Below are positions 32,261 to 40,256 of a stretch of 49,864 nt of DNA, one piece after another. Position 1 is the first letter of the stretch, and each line of letters opens with the position of its first letter. A program made the position numbers and the translations under genes. The notes under the pieces are model-generated. The model made no database searches. It had not been told where the DNA came from and worked only from the letters and a program-made list of their open reading frames with translations. The stretch comes from Streptosporangium nondiastaticum (GTDB lineage: Bacteria; Actinomycetota; Actinomycetes; Streptomycetales; Streptomycetaceae): NCBI RefSeq assembly GCF_003011965.1, contig NZ_PXWG01000042.1, positions 1-49,864 on the forward strand. Reading direction: 5' to 3'.

Positions 32261-33511
32261 CTACGAACCCTCCGCCGCCCGCGCAGCGATGTCCGTGCGG
32301 TGGTGGGAGCCGGCCAGGCGGATGCGGGACACCGCCTCGTACGCGTGCGTACGGGCGGACTCCAGGGACGGGCCCGTGGCCGTCACGGACAGGACGCGGC
32401 CGCCGGCGCTGACCACGCGCCCCTCCGCGTCCCGGGCCGTGCCCGCGTGGAGGACGTACGCGTCGCCGGTCGCCCCGGCCTCCTCCAGGCCCTCGATGAC
32501 GTCGCCCGTGCGCGGCGTCCCCGGGTAGTTGTGCGAGGCGACGACGACCGTGACGGCGGCGCCGTCGCTCCACCGCAGCGGCGGCACGGACGCGAGCGTC
32601 CCCGTGGCGGCGGCGTGCAGCAGCCCGGCGAGGGGCGTCTTCAGGCGGGCGAGGACGACCTGCGTCTCGGGGTCGCCGAAGCGGGCGTTGAACTCGATCA
32701 CGCGGACGCCGCGCGAGGTGATCGCGAGACCGGCGTAGAGCAGGCCGGAGAAGGGCGTGCCGCGGCGCCGCAGCTCGTCCACGGTGGGCTGCAGGACCGT
32801 CTGCAGGACCTCGTCGACCAGCTTGGGGTCGGCCCAGGGCAGCGGGGAGTACGCGCCCATGCCGCCCGTGTTCGGGCCCTCGTCGCCGTCGAGGGCGCGC
32901 TTGAAGTCCTGGGCGGGCTGGAGGGGGACGACGGTCTCGCCGTCGGTGACGGCGAAGAGGGAGACCTCGGGGCCGTCCAGGAACTCCTCGATCACGACGC
33001 GGCCGCAGGCCAGCGCGTGCTCGCGGGCGACGCCCAGGTCGCCGGTGACGACGACGCCCTTGCCGGCGGCCAGGCCGTCGTCCTTGACGACGTACGGCGC
33101 GCCGAAGGCGTCGAGCGCGGCGTCGATCTCCGCGGGGGTGGTGCACACGTAGGCGCGGGCCGTGGGCACGCCGGCCGCCGCCATGACGTCCTTGGCGAAC
33201 GCCTTGGAGCCCTCCAGCTCCGCGGCCCGCGCCGAGGGGCCGAAGACGGCGAAGCCCCGCTCGCGCAGGACGTCGGAGACGCCTGCGACCAGCGGGGCCT
33301 CGGGGCCGACGACCACCAGGTCCGCGCCCAGGGACGCGGCGAGGCCGGCGACCGCCGCGCCGTCGAGGGCGTCGACCTGGTGCACCTCGGCGACCTCGGA
33401 GATCCCGGCATTGCCGGGGGCGCAGTGCAGCGCGGTGACGTCGGGATCGAGGGAGAGTGAGCGGCACAGGGCGTGTTCGCGGGCGCCGCCGCCGATGACG
33501 AGGACCTTCAC
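32261..33511 (-). CDS. purD: Phosphoribosylamine-glycine ligase
   Basis: A 416-residue GAR synthetase, an ATP-grasp ligase that joins glycine to phosphoribosylamine, the step after PurF. It begins MKVLVIGGGAREHALC, with the PurD N-terminal nucleotide-fold signature. The ATP-grasp core has VVKDDGLAAGKGVVV and VIEEFLDGPEVSLF, and the metal-binding loop VIEFNARFGDPETQ. GTG at 33511 is used because the conserved N-terminus starts there; GTG at 33520 is in frame. A -10-like TAGGGT ends about 7 nt upstream, so a leaderless transcript is possible. Divergent from the SLATT gene with 308 bp between the starts. Confidence 0.97.
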   Translation of the reverse strand: MKVLVIGGGAREHALCRSLSLDPDVTALHCAPGNAGISEVAEVHQVDALDGAAVAGLAASLGADLVVVGPEAPLVAGVSDVLRERGFAVFGPSARAAELEGSKAFAKDVMAAAGVPTARAYVCTTPAEIDAALDAFGAPYVVKDDGLAAGKGVVVTGDLGVAREHALACGRVVIEEFLDGPEVSLFAVTDGETVVPLQPAQDFKRALDGDEGPNTGGMGAYSPLPWADPKLVDEVLQTVLQPTVDELRRRGTPFSGLLYAGLAITSRGVRVIEFNARFGDPETQVVLARLKTPLAGLLHAAATGTLASVPPLRWSDGAAVTVVVASHNYPGTPRTGDVIEGLEEAGATGDAYVLHAGTARDAEGRVVSAGGRVLSVTATGPSLESARTHAYEAVSRIRLAGSHHRTDIAARAAEGS

Positions 33512-33819
33512 ACCGGTCACCCTATTGCCTCGTCGACTGATCGCTTTCCAGGGCCCGTACGACGATCCGTACGACAAGAGGCGAACACGGCACAGAAACG
33601 TCACTGCGTCGGCCCCGTACGGCCGGGCGGCGAGCCGGTGACAACAGCGCGACCGTACCTCCGCCCCCGCGACCCACTCTTTCGGGTGATGTCGATCCGC
33701 GGCTTATACCGGATTCCTCAGCGCTTACGGGCGGAAAAGCAGCGATCTTGTCCCCAAGACCGACCGTTCGGCGGTAGGAAGGTGGCTCGCGATCCGCATG
33801 CGGCAGAGGGAGTGCACGG

Positions 33820-34551
33820 GTGAGCCAGCCGGAGATGCAGCCCGAGGGGCTCCCCCGCGAGCAGAGTGGGAGGCACCGCGGCGACCTGCGCGGCCGCACC
33901 TTCCCGCTCGGTGACTGGGGGGAACCCGCGGAGCGTCTCGATGAGCTGTACCGCTGGGTGGAGAACGGCGCGCTGTATCTCGTCGACTGGTATCTGGCGG
34001 ACCGCGCCTGGAAACGCCGGTGGGCGCGCGCGCTGCGCATCGGCGCAGCGGCCTGCGCGGTGGTGGGCTCGGCCCTGCCGTTGCTGCAGCTGACGAACGT
34101 CGTCAGCACCGGCTGCGCCTGGGGGTTCCTGGTGCTGCTCGGGTCGGTCGCCTGCGTCGCCTGCGACCGCTACTTCGGCCTGACGTCGGGCTGGATGCGG
34201 GCGGTCGCCACGGCGCAGGCCGTGCAGCGGCGGCTGGAGGCGCTGCAGTTCGACTGGGCGTCGGAGTGCGTCCGCGAGGTGCTCGGCCCCACGGAGGGCA
34301 CGGCCAGCGAGGCGGCCGAGCGCTGCCTGAGCGTCCTGCGCCGCTTCTCCGAGGACGTCTCCGAGCTCGTCCGGGCGGAGACGGCCGACTGGATGGTGGA
34401 GTTCCGCGCGGGGCCGACGCCGCTGCTCACGCAGTCGCTGGTGTCGTGGGGCCCCCGGGGGGAGGGCGGCGGCCCGCTGCCGCGCTTCCCGCTGCCCCCG
34501 GGCACCCGGCCGAACATGCCGCGGCAGCGGCCGCCGGAGTCCCCGCGCTGA
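33820..34551 (+). CDS. SLATT-domain two-TM membrane protein
   Basis: A 243-residue protein with a polar N-terminus (ERLDELYRWVENGALYLVDW), two closely spaced membrane helices (about residues 72-95 and 98-125), and a long amphipathic helical region after them, ending in a Pro/Arg-rich tail. This arrangement matches the SLATT family (SMODS- and SLOG-associating 2TM effector). SLATT proteins are proposed pore-formers in nucleotide-signalling conflict systems, but here no SMODS/SLOG partner is adjacent, so it is a solitary member of unknown role. GTG at 33820 has AGAGGGAG about 8 nt upstream. Divergent from purD and convergent with a hypothetical gene. Confidence 0.75.
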   Translation: MSQPEMQPEGLPREQSGRHRGDLRGRTFPLGDWGEPAERLDELYRWVENGALYLVDWYLADRAWKRRWARALRIGAAACAVVGSALPLLQLTNVVSTGCAWGFLVLLGSVACVACDRYFGLTSGWMRAVATAQAVQRRLEALQFDWASECVREVLGPTEGTASEAAERCLSVLRRFSEDVSELVRAETADWMVEFRAGPTPLLTQSLVSWGPRGEGGGPLPRFPLPPGTRPNMPRQRPPESPR

Positions 34552-34557
34552 TCGGCC

Positions 34558-34584
34558 CGCCCCGTCCCCCGTCCGCCCGGGGCG
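34558..34584. terminator. Possible terminator between convergent genes
   Basis: A 7-bp stem CGCCCCG / CGGGGCG with a 13-nt loop, 6 nt after the SLATT gene stop. Modest stability. Confidence 0.4.
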
Positions 34585-34618
34585 CGGCCTCCGGGTCAGC
34601 TGAAGACGGTCACCGGGG

Positions 34619-35269
34619 TCAGCTGAAGACGATCATCGACCCCTGGCCCAGACTGCGCGTCGCCGCGGCGTGCAGCCCCAGCCAGACGTGCCGCTCCCGC
34701 GCGAACGGGCTGTCGTCCTCGGGCCCGGGCGCCGCCCGCTCCTCCAGCCCCGTGGGCCGCTCCGGAGCGGCGGGCGCGGCAGGGGGGTTGTCGGGGTCGA
34801 TGCCCAGCACCGGTGCCACCGCGTGCAGTTCGCGCAGCAGCCCCTGGCTGGACCCCAAGGGGCCCCCGCCCTCCAGGAGTTCGTCATTGGTCAGCGGGTG
34901 CGCGAAGTCCACCGGGACGTACGCGCCGGCGTGGTCGTAGTGCCACACCAGGTGCGACTGCTGCGCCGTGGCCTCGAACATCTCCAGCAACTGCTCGTAG
35001 TCCCCGCCCAGTTCGTCCACGGGCGTGACGGCGAGGCCGCAGAGGTTGAGCATGTGGGCGCGGCGCAGGAAGTGCAGCGCGTCGTAGTCGAAGCCCGCGA
35101 CGGGCGCCACGTCCCCGGAGAGGCCGGGCATGTAGCCGAAGACCGGCACGGGCGGCAGCCCGGCCTCGCCGAGCGCCTTGTCGTACGCGGCGATCTCCTC
35201 GGCGAAGGGGTTGTCGGGGCTGTGGCACAGCACGTCGACGAGGGGGACCAGCCAGAGGTCACAGGCCAC
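34619..35269 (-). CDS. Conserved hypothetical protein
   Basis: A 216-residue soluble protein conserved in Streptomyces near purD as I remember it. GTG at 35269 is taken as the start (product MACDLWLVPLVDVLCHSPDN), because the conserved sequence begins there and GAGAGCGAG lies about 6 nt upstream. Characteristic segments are YDALHFLRRAHMLNLCGL and TAQQSHLVWHYDHAGAYVPVDF. The C-terminal region is Pro/Ala-rich, then ends with SLGQGSMIVFS. No catalytic motif was recognised. The last 20 bases of the gene are partly duplicated 23 bp downstream. Function unknown. Confidence 0.75.
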   Translation of the reverse strand: MACDLWLVPLVDVLCHSPDNPFAEEIAAYDKALGEAGLPPVPVFGYMPGLSGDVAPVAGFDYDALHFLRRAHMLNLCGLAVTPVDELGGDYEQLLEMFEATAQQSHLVWHYDHAGAYVPVDFAHPLTNDELLEGGGPLGSSQGLLRELHAVAPVLGIDPDNPPAAPAAPERPTGLEERAAPGPEDDSPFARERHVWLGLHAAATRSLGQGSMIVFS

Positions 35270-35343
35270 GTGAACTCGCTCTCGTTCGCGACGACACAAC
35301 GTGATGCGATGGTCGGGCCAGAGTAGTGCCGCCGGGCCGGTTG

Positions 35344-36018
35344 TCATACCGGGCGGGAGGCCTCGATCAGTGCCAGGGAGTGCTGGTTGTACGCGGTGAT
35401 GATCCGCTCCGCCTCGGCGGCGTTCTGCTGGGCCACGGCCTCGACGAGTTCGCTGTGGGCGCTCCACAGGCGGCCCCGGAGGGTGGGCATGCGGCGCAGC
35501 AGCGGGACGGTGAAGACCCAGCCCTGCACCCGGACCGTATTGAGGAAGTCGGATATGTACGGGTTGCCCACGATGGCCGCGAGCTCGCGCCAGAAGCGGA
35601 GGTCGTAGCCGATGAGGATGTCCAGGTCGCCCGCGGCGGCGGCCCGCGCGGCCTCCTCGGCGCGGCGGCGCACGGAGGCCAGCGCGGCCGGGGTGACGGC
35701 GCCCAGCGCGCGGTCCGGAGAGCGGCGGAAGATTCCCTCGACGATCAGCGAACGGGCCTCGACCATCTCGCGGAAATCGGCGTACGTGAATTCGCGCACG
35801 CGATAGCCCTTGTGCATCTCCACGTCGAGCAGGCCTTGCGCGCACAGGTCGAGCAGCGCTTCGCGCACGGGTGTGGCCGAGACGCCGTACTGCTCGGCGA
35901 TCTCCTTGACCGTGAACTGGCGGCCCGCGGAAAGCCGCCCCGCTATGACCTCGTCACGCAAGGCATCGGCGATCTGCTCGCGCAGCGTCGTGCGTCTGAC
36001 AGCCTCGCTGCCCGGCAT
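35344..36018 (-). CDS. GntR-family regulator (FCD subfamily)
   Basis: A 224-residue GntR regulator. The N-terminal winged helix is TTLREQIADALRDEVIAGRL, followed by FTVKEIAEQYGVSATPVREA. The C-terminal all-helical FCD domain binds a small organic acid; Asp and His ligand candidates are in DLRFWRELA and AHSELVEAV. ATG at 36018 has GGAG 4 nt upstream. The gene lies 206 bp downstream of the class III aminotransferase in the same direction, so it may sense the substrate or product of that enzyme (inference). An 11-bp perfect dyad lies 43-71 bp upstream of its start. Confidence 0.9.
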   Translation of the reverse strand: MPGSEAVRRTTLREQIADALRDEVIAGRLSAGRQFTVKEIAEQYGVSATPVREALLDLCAQGLLDVEMHKGYRVREFTYADFREMVEARSLIVEGIFRRSPDRALGAVTPAALASVRRRAEEAARAAAAGDLDILIGYDLRFWRELAAIVGNPYISDFLNTVRVQGWVFTVPLLRRMPTLRGRLWSAHSELVEAVAQQNAAEAERIITAYNQHSLALIEASRPV

Positions 36019-36060
36019 CTGTCTCCGTCTCCCCTTCCCCAGCCGCGCGCCATTCTGCGC

Positions 36061-36089
36061 CGGCCCTCGCAAACGATATGCGAGGGCCG
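36061..36089 (-). promoter_or_regulatory. Perfect 11-bp inverted repeat before the GntR gene
   Basis: CGGCCCTCGCA / TGCGAGGGCCG with a 7-nt AT-rich spacer. It could be the terminator of the upstream aminotransferase gene or the GntR autoregulatory operator. The AT-rich centre (aacgata) and the lack of a T-tract lean slightly to an operator. Confidence 0.5.
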
Positions 36090-36224
36090 TCTTGGGCAAT
36101 ATGGCCGTGCGCACAGGAACGGGGCACGGTACCCCATGGGGTTTGTGCCGTTACGAGCGGGCCTGGGTGGTGCGGGCGGGGAGCCGGGCCGTCCGCCGCC
36201 TCGGACGGCGAACCCGTCCCCGTC

Positions 36225-37580
36225 TCAGACGGCGAACCCGTCCGCCACCGTGAGCGCCGCGTCCAGGGCCGCCAGGCCCTCCTTGGCCTCTTCCTCCGTG
36301 ATCGTGCACGGCGGCACCACGTGGGTGCGGTTCATGTTCACGAACGGCCACAGGCCGTTCTGCTTGCAGGCGGCGGTGAACGCCGTCATCGCCTCGCCCG
36401 CCGCCGCGTACGGCACCAGCGGCTCGCGCGTGGCCCGGTCCCGGACCAGTTCCACGGCCCAGAAGGCGCCCAGGCCGCGCACCTCGCCGACGCTCGGGTG
36501 CCGCTCGGCGAGCTCGCGCAGGCCGGGGCCGAGGACCTGCTCGCCGATCCGGGCGGCGTTCTCCACGATGCCCTCCTCGGCCATGGCGTTGATCGTCGCC
36601 ACGGCGGAGGCGCAGGCCAGGGGGTGCCCGGAGTAGGTGAGCCCGCCGGGGTAGGGGCGCTCGTCGAAGGTGGCGGCGATCTCCGCGGAGATCGCGACGC
36701 CGCCGAGCGGCACGTAGCCGGAGTTGACGCCCTTGGCGAAGGTCAGCAGGTCGGGGACGACGCCGAAGTGGTCGGCGGCGAACCAGCGGCCCGTGCGGCC
36801 GAAGCCCGCCATGACCTCGTCGAGGACGAACACGATGCCGTGCCGGTCGCAGATCTCCCGCACGCCGGGCAGGTAGCCGGGCGGCGGGACCATGATCCCG
36901 GCCGTGCCGGGGATCGTCTCCAGGACGATCGCGGCAATCGTGCCCGGGCCCTCGAAGACGATCGTGTCCTCCAGGTGCCGCAGCGCCCGCTCGCACTCCT
37001 GCTGCTCGCCGTCGGAGTGGAACGGCGAGCGGTAGAGGAACGGCGCCCAGAAGTGCACCACGCCCGCCGAGGCGGTGTCGGAGGGCCAGCGGCGCGGGTC
37101 GCCGGTGAGGTTGATGGCCGCGGCGGTCGCGCCGTGGTACGAGCGGTAGGCGCTCAGGACCTTGGGCCGGCCCGTGTGCAGGCGGGCCATCCGCACGGCG
37201 TTCTCGACCGCCTCCGCACCGCCGTTGGTGAAGAAGATCTTGTCGAGGTCGCCGGGGGTGCGCTCGGCGATCAGCCGCGCCGCCTCGGACCGCACGTCCA
37301 CCGCGAAGCCCGGCGCGATCGTGCACAGCCGCGCCGCCTGCTCCTGGATCGCGGCGACCACCTTGGGGTGCTGGTGACCGATGTTGGTGTTGACGAGCTG
37401 GGACGAGAAGTCGAGGTAGCGGTTGCCGTCGTAGTCCCAGAACCAGGAGCCCTCGGCGCCCGCGACGGCCAGCGGGTCGATGAGGCCCTGCGCGGACCAG
37501 GAGTGGAAGACGTGCGCTCGGTCGGTGGCCTTGACGGCGGCGCCGGCGGCGGGGTCGGCGGCGGGGTGCGGGGTGCTCAC
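36225..37580 (-). CDS. Class III PLP-dependent aminotransferase
   Basis: A 451-residue omega-type aminotransferase (aspartate aminotransferase fold type I, subgroup III). The Schiff-base lysine is Lys283 in TFAKGVNSGYVP; DEVMAGFGRTG supplies the PLP-nitrogen Asp; TNGGAEAVENAVRMAR is the phosphate-binding region. The N-terminal HVFHSWSAQG and WFWDYDGNRYLDFSSQLVN match the taurine-pyruvate and beta-alanine aminotransferase-like group. The exact substrate is unknown. GTG at 37580 has GGGAG 7 nt upstream and is the preferred start. The frame continues upstream through a Pro-Val-Ala-rich repeat encoded by 12-bp units, which would be an odd extension if translated. The GntR gene follows. Confidence 0.88.
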   Translation of the reverse strand: MSTPHPAADPAAGAAVKATDRAHVFHSWSAQGLIDPLAVAGAEGSWFWDYDGNRYLDFSSQLVNTNIGHQHPKVVAAIQEQAARLCTIAPGFAVDVRSEAARLIAERTPGDLDKIFFTNGGAEAVENAVRMARLHTGRPKVLSAYRSYHGATAAAINLTGDPRRWPSDTASAGVVHFWAPFLYRSPFHSDGEQQECERALRHLEDTIVFEGPGTIAAIVLETIPGTAGIMVPPPGYLPGVREICDRHGIVFVLDEVMAGFGRTGRWFAADHFGVVPDLLTFAKGVNSGYVPLGGVAISAEIAATFDERPYPGGLTYSGHPLACASAVATINAMAEEGIVENAARIGEQVLGPGLRELAERHPSVGEVRGLGAFWAVELVRDRATREPLVPYAAAGEAMTAFTAACKQNGLWPFVNMNRTHVVPPCTITEEEAKEGLAALDAALTVADGFAV

Positions 37581-37604
37581 GGTCGGCTCCCTGGTGCTCT
37601 GGCT

Positions 37605-37691
37605 GGGCTCTGGGACGGGCTGTGCGACGGGCTGCTGTGCAACGGGCCCTGCTACGGGCTCTGCTACAGGCTGTGCGACGGGCTCTGCTAC
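37605..37691. repeat. 12-bp tandem repeat upstream of the aminotransferase
   Basis: Seven units with consensus GGGCTSTGCKAC, six of 12 bp and one of 15 bp with a 3-bp insertion. All lengths are multiples of three. In the aminotransferase frame the repeat reads PVAE/PVAQ. It ends 24 bp before the chosen start codon. Confidence 0.9.
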
Positions 37692-37731
37692 GGGCAACGG
37701 CCAGCGTAGGCAGGCCCGGAGCGGCCCGACA

Positions 37732-37777
37732 CCGGCACTGTGTACGGCTCTTGCCGCGCCCGGCGACACAGTGCCGG
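37732..37777. promoter_or_regulatory. Perfect 12-bp inverted repeat with 22-bp spacer
   Basis: CCGGCACTGTGT (37732-37743) and ACACAGTGCCGG (37766-37777) lie between the divergent aminotransferase and cold-shock genes. Half-site centres are about 34 bp apart. The form suggests two binding sites or a looped operator, possibly for the GntR regulator. Confidence 0.5.
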
Positions 37778-37883
37778 GCCGCGCGGCACGCCACGTCGAC
37801 CGGCGAAATTCGCAAATTCCGCGAACGGGACGAGCCGCGTGCTACGGTCATTTTCCGTTGCAGTTATGGACCCGGTCATATGC

Positions 37884-37912
37884 GCGCCTGAAGGTCTGCG
37901 ACCTTCAGGCGC
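37884..37912 (+). other. Stable hairpin in the cold-shock gene leader
   Basis: A perfect 12-bp stem GCGCCTGAAGGT / ACCTTCAGGCGC with loop CTGCG lies 85-113 nt upstream of the cold-shock start codon. A second dyad (GTGCC..GGAATTCC..GGCAC) is about 30 nt upstream of it. Cold-shock mRNAs of other bacteria have structured thermo-responsive leaders, so this may be one; it could also terminate upstream transcription. Confidence 0.5.
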
Positions 37913-37996
37913 TGCTTGTTTGGCTGCTGCGTCTTTTGGGCTGCCGCGTTTTTACGTGCCCGGAATTCCGGCACCACCGCCATCGAGGAGATCATC

Positions 37997-38200
37997 TTGG
38001 CTACCGGCACCGTGAAGTGGTTCAACTCCGAAAAGGGATTCGGCTTCATCGCCCAGGACGGCGGCGGCGCCGACGTCTTCGCGCACTACTCGAACATCGC
38101 TACCCAGGGGTTCCGGGAACTGCAGGAGGGCCAGAAGGTCACCTTCGACGTCACCCAGGGCCAGAAGGGCCCCCAGGCGGAGAACATCATTCCCGCCTGA
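37997..38200 (+). CDS. Cold-shock protein (CspA family)
   Basis: A 67-residue single cold-shock domain. RNP1 KGFGFI and RNP2 VFAHYSNI are intact, and the protein starts MATGTVKWFNSEKGFGF. It binds single-stranded RNA and DNA as a chaperone. The start codon is an unusual TTG at 37997, with GAGGAG 6 nt upstream; upstream in-frame codons (from 37916) do not fit the family. Streptomyces genomes carry several paralogues and I cannot say which this is. A structured leader precedes the gene, and a hairpin (38208-38227) follows. The gene is divergent from the aminotransferase. Confidence 0.95.
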   Translation: MATGTVKWFNSEKGFGFIAQDGGGADVFAHYSNIATQGFRELQEGQKVTFDVTQGQKGPQAENIIPA

Positions 38201-38207
38201 CCCCGCT

Positions 38208-38227
38208 CCCCCGGCCCGTACCGGGGG
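38208..38227 (+). terminator. Probable terminator of the cold-shock gene
   Basis: A 7-bp perfect stem CCCCCGG / CCGGGGG with a 6-nt loop, 8 nt after the stop. A competing outer pairing TGACCCC / GGGGTCA spans the stop codon. Confidence 0.6.
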
Positions 38228-38336
38228 TCACCGGCGGTCCGGACCGGGGCCACGTACTTTCCGAGTGCGGGGTCCCGGTTCTTTGTGCTCCCGCTATTCT
38301 CCGCAAGGAAACACGGGGGACACGGAGGACCTGCTC

Positions 38337-40151
38337 ATGGACGGCCTGAGGCCAGACGATCCACGCACACTCGGCGCGTACCGGCTGCTCGGGCGGCTCG
38401 GGGCGGGCGGCATGGGCCGCGTCTACCTGGCCCGCTCCGACCGGGGCCGCACGGTGGCCGTCAAGCTCGTCCACCGCGAGCTGGCCGGCCAGGAGGAGTT
38501 CCGGCGGCGCTTCCGCCAGGAGGTGCGCAGCGCCCGCCAGGTGGGCGGCGAGTGGACCGCCCCGGTCCTCGACGCGGACACCGAGGCCGAGGTCCCCTGG
38601 GTCGCCACCGGCTACATCGCCGGTCCGTCCCTGCGGCAGGTCGTGGACCGGGACTTCGGGCCGCTGCCCGAGCGCTCCGTGCGCATCCTCGGCGCCGGTC
38701 TCGCGCGCGCCCTGCAGGCCGTCCACGCCGCGGGCATCGTCCACCGCGACCTCAAGCCGTCCAACGTGCTCGTCACCCTCGACGGCCCGCGCGTCATCGA
38801 CTTCGGCATCGCCCGCGCCCTGGAGACCGTCGCCGAGGGCGACGGCCTGACCCGCACCGGCGCGGCCGTCGGCTCCCCCGGCTTCATGTCGCCCGAGCAG
38901 GTGCGCGGCGGCGCGGTCACGCCCGCCAGCGACGTCTTCTGCCTCGGCTCGGTGCTGGCCTACGCGGCCTCCGGCCGGATGCCGTTCGGCACGACCGACA
39001 GCGGCGTGCACGCCCTCATGTACCGGATCGCGGAGGAGCAGCCGGACCTGACCGGGGTGCCGGCCGGACTGCGCCCGCTCATCACGTCGTTCCTCGCCAA
39101 GGACCCGCAGGAGCGGCCGACGCCCGCGCAGGTCCTGGAGGTCACCGGCGTCGAGGAGGTGCTCGGCGACCTGCGCTCCGCGGAGCCCTGGCTGCCGGCC
39201 GGCCTCGTCGCCCAGCTCGGGCGGCACGCAGTCCAGTTGCTGGACGTGGAGGAGCCCGTGGGGAACCCCCGGCCGGCGGGTGACGGGCACGCGCCGACGG
39301 CGATATCCCCGGCGGCGGCGCCCCTGCCTCCGGCGCAGCCGCAACCGCTGCCGCCCGTGCGGCAGGATCCGCCGACCGTCACCGCGGGAAGCACGCCGCC
39401 CCCGGCGTCGCACCCGGCGCATCCCCTGCCGCCGCACGCGCCCGCCCCGGCCGCTTACGGATATCCGCAGCAGAACCCCTACGGCCACGCCCCCGGCCCG
39501 CACGACTCGGGCAGCACGTACGTCACCGGTTACGTGCCCTACGGGCCTCCTGCGCCGCGCCGTTCGCGGACGCCGGTCATCCTCGCCGCCGTGGTGGCCG
39601 CCGGTCTGATCGCAGGAGGAGGAACGGTCTTCCTGTTCAAGCAGAACGGCGCCAAGGACGAGGCTTCCGGGCCCGTGAGTTCGTCCTCGCAGGCCGCCTC
39701 CCCCGGCACGCCGCCCCCGTCCTCCGCCCCGGCCACCGGGCCGGTGCCCGCGCCCGCCACGAGCCCGGGCACCGGCACGGACGGCGGCACCACCGGGCCG
39801 CAGGCGTTCGCCGGGACCTGGCAGTCCGCCTTCGGCAGCGGCACGCGCTCCAACAACCGGGCCATCACCATCTCCCGGGGCACGGACGCCGCCGTCACGA
39901 TCGACGGGAGCGGCGTCCTCGACGACGGCACCCCGTACACCTGCCAGTGGCAGACCACGGCGACCGGCGGCGGCACCGCGGGCGCCCCGCTGCACCTGGG
40001 CCCGTCCCGGGTCACCCGCGCGAACCCCGCCTCGGCCTGCCAGCCCGGCTCCGCCTCGGACCTCGTCCTGCTCCCGGACGGCCGGATGCGGCGCGACTTC
40101 GTCGACTCCGGCACGAAAGACGCCTCACTGGTCTACCGGAAAACCGGCTGA
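38337..40151 (+). CDS. Membrane-anchored Ser/Thr protein kinase
   Basis: A 604-residue eukaryotic-type kinase. The kinase domain (about residues 15-270) has glycine loop LGAGGMGRVY, Lys43 (VAVKLV), catalytic Asp138 in HRDLKPSN, DFG 155-157 and SPEQ-type P+1 region. A Pro/Ala-rich linker of about 120 residues follows. A membrane helix near residues 412-436 (VILAAVVAAGLIAGGGTVFL) leads to a Ser/Pro/Thr stalk and a C-terminal extracellular beta-rich domain with one Cys pair (TCQW, SACQ). ATG at 38337 has GGAGGA 7 nt upstream. No PASTA repeats, so it is not PknB. The targets are unknown. A strong terminator follows. Confidence 0.92.
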   Translation: MDGLRPDDPRTLGAYRLLGRLGAGGMGRVYLARSDRGRTVAVKLVHRELAGQEEFRRRFRQEVRSARQVGGEWTAPVLDADTEAEVPWVATGYIAGPSLRQVVDRDFGPLPERSVRILGAGLARALQAVHAAGIVHRDLKPSNVLVTLDGPRVIDFGIARALETVAEGDGLTRTGAAVGSPGFMSPEQVRGGAVTPASDVFCLGSVLAYAASGRMPFGTTDSGVHALMYRIAEEQPDLTGVPAGLRPLITSFLAKDPQERPTPAQVLEVTGVEEVLGDLRSAEPWLPAGLVAQLGRHAVQLLDVEEPVGNPRPAGDGHAPTAISPAAAPLPPAQPQPLPPVRQDPPTVTAGSTPPPASHPAHPLPPHAPAPAAYGYPQQNPYGHAPGPHDSGSTYVTGYVPYGPPAPRRSRTPVILAAVVAAGLIAGGGTVFLFKQNGAKDEASGPVSSSSQAASPGTPPPSSAPATGPVPAPATSPGTGTDGGTTGPQAFAGTWQSAFGSGTRSNNRAITISRGTDAAVTIDGSGVLDDGTPYTCQWQTTATGGGTAGAPLHLGPSRVTRANPASACQPGSASDLVLLPDGRMRRDFVDSGTKDASLVYRKTG

Positions 40152-40174
40152 TACCCGAAGATCGCCTGAACGCG

Positions 40175-40211
40175 ACGGCGCCCCGGTGGCCGAAAGCCAC
40201 CGGGGCGCCGT
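40175..40211. terminator. Bidirectional terminator, kinase gene and purA
   Basis: A perfect 16-bp stem ACGGCGCCCCGGTGGC / GCCACCGGGGCGCCGT with a 5-nt loop (CGAAA), between convergent genes. Confidence 0.92.
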
Positions 40212-40256
40212 GCATCCGCAGCGTGCCTGCGCGCGGTGCGCCCGCGCGCCCTGCGC

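Noticed and set aside
33555..33575. Direct repeat CCGTACGAC with 12-bp period upstream of purD
   Set aside because: The period does not match a helical turn well and GTAC-rich words are common in Streptomyces; too weak to call.
37581..37769. N-terminal extension of the aminotransferase through the PVA repeat
   Set aside because: Not taken as the gene start because a good ribosome site and family-like N-terminus lie at 37580; kept only as a finding.
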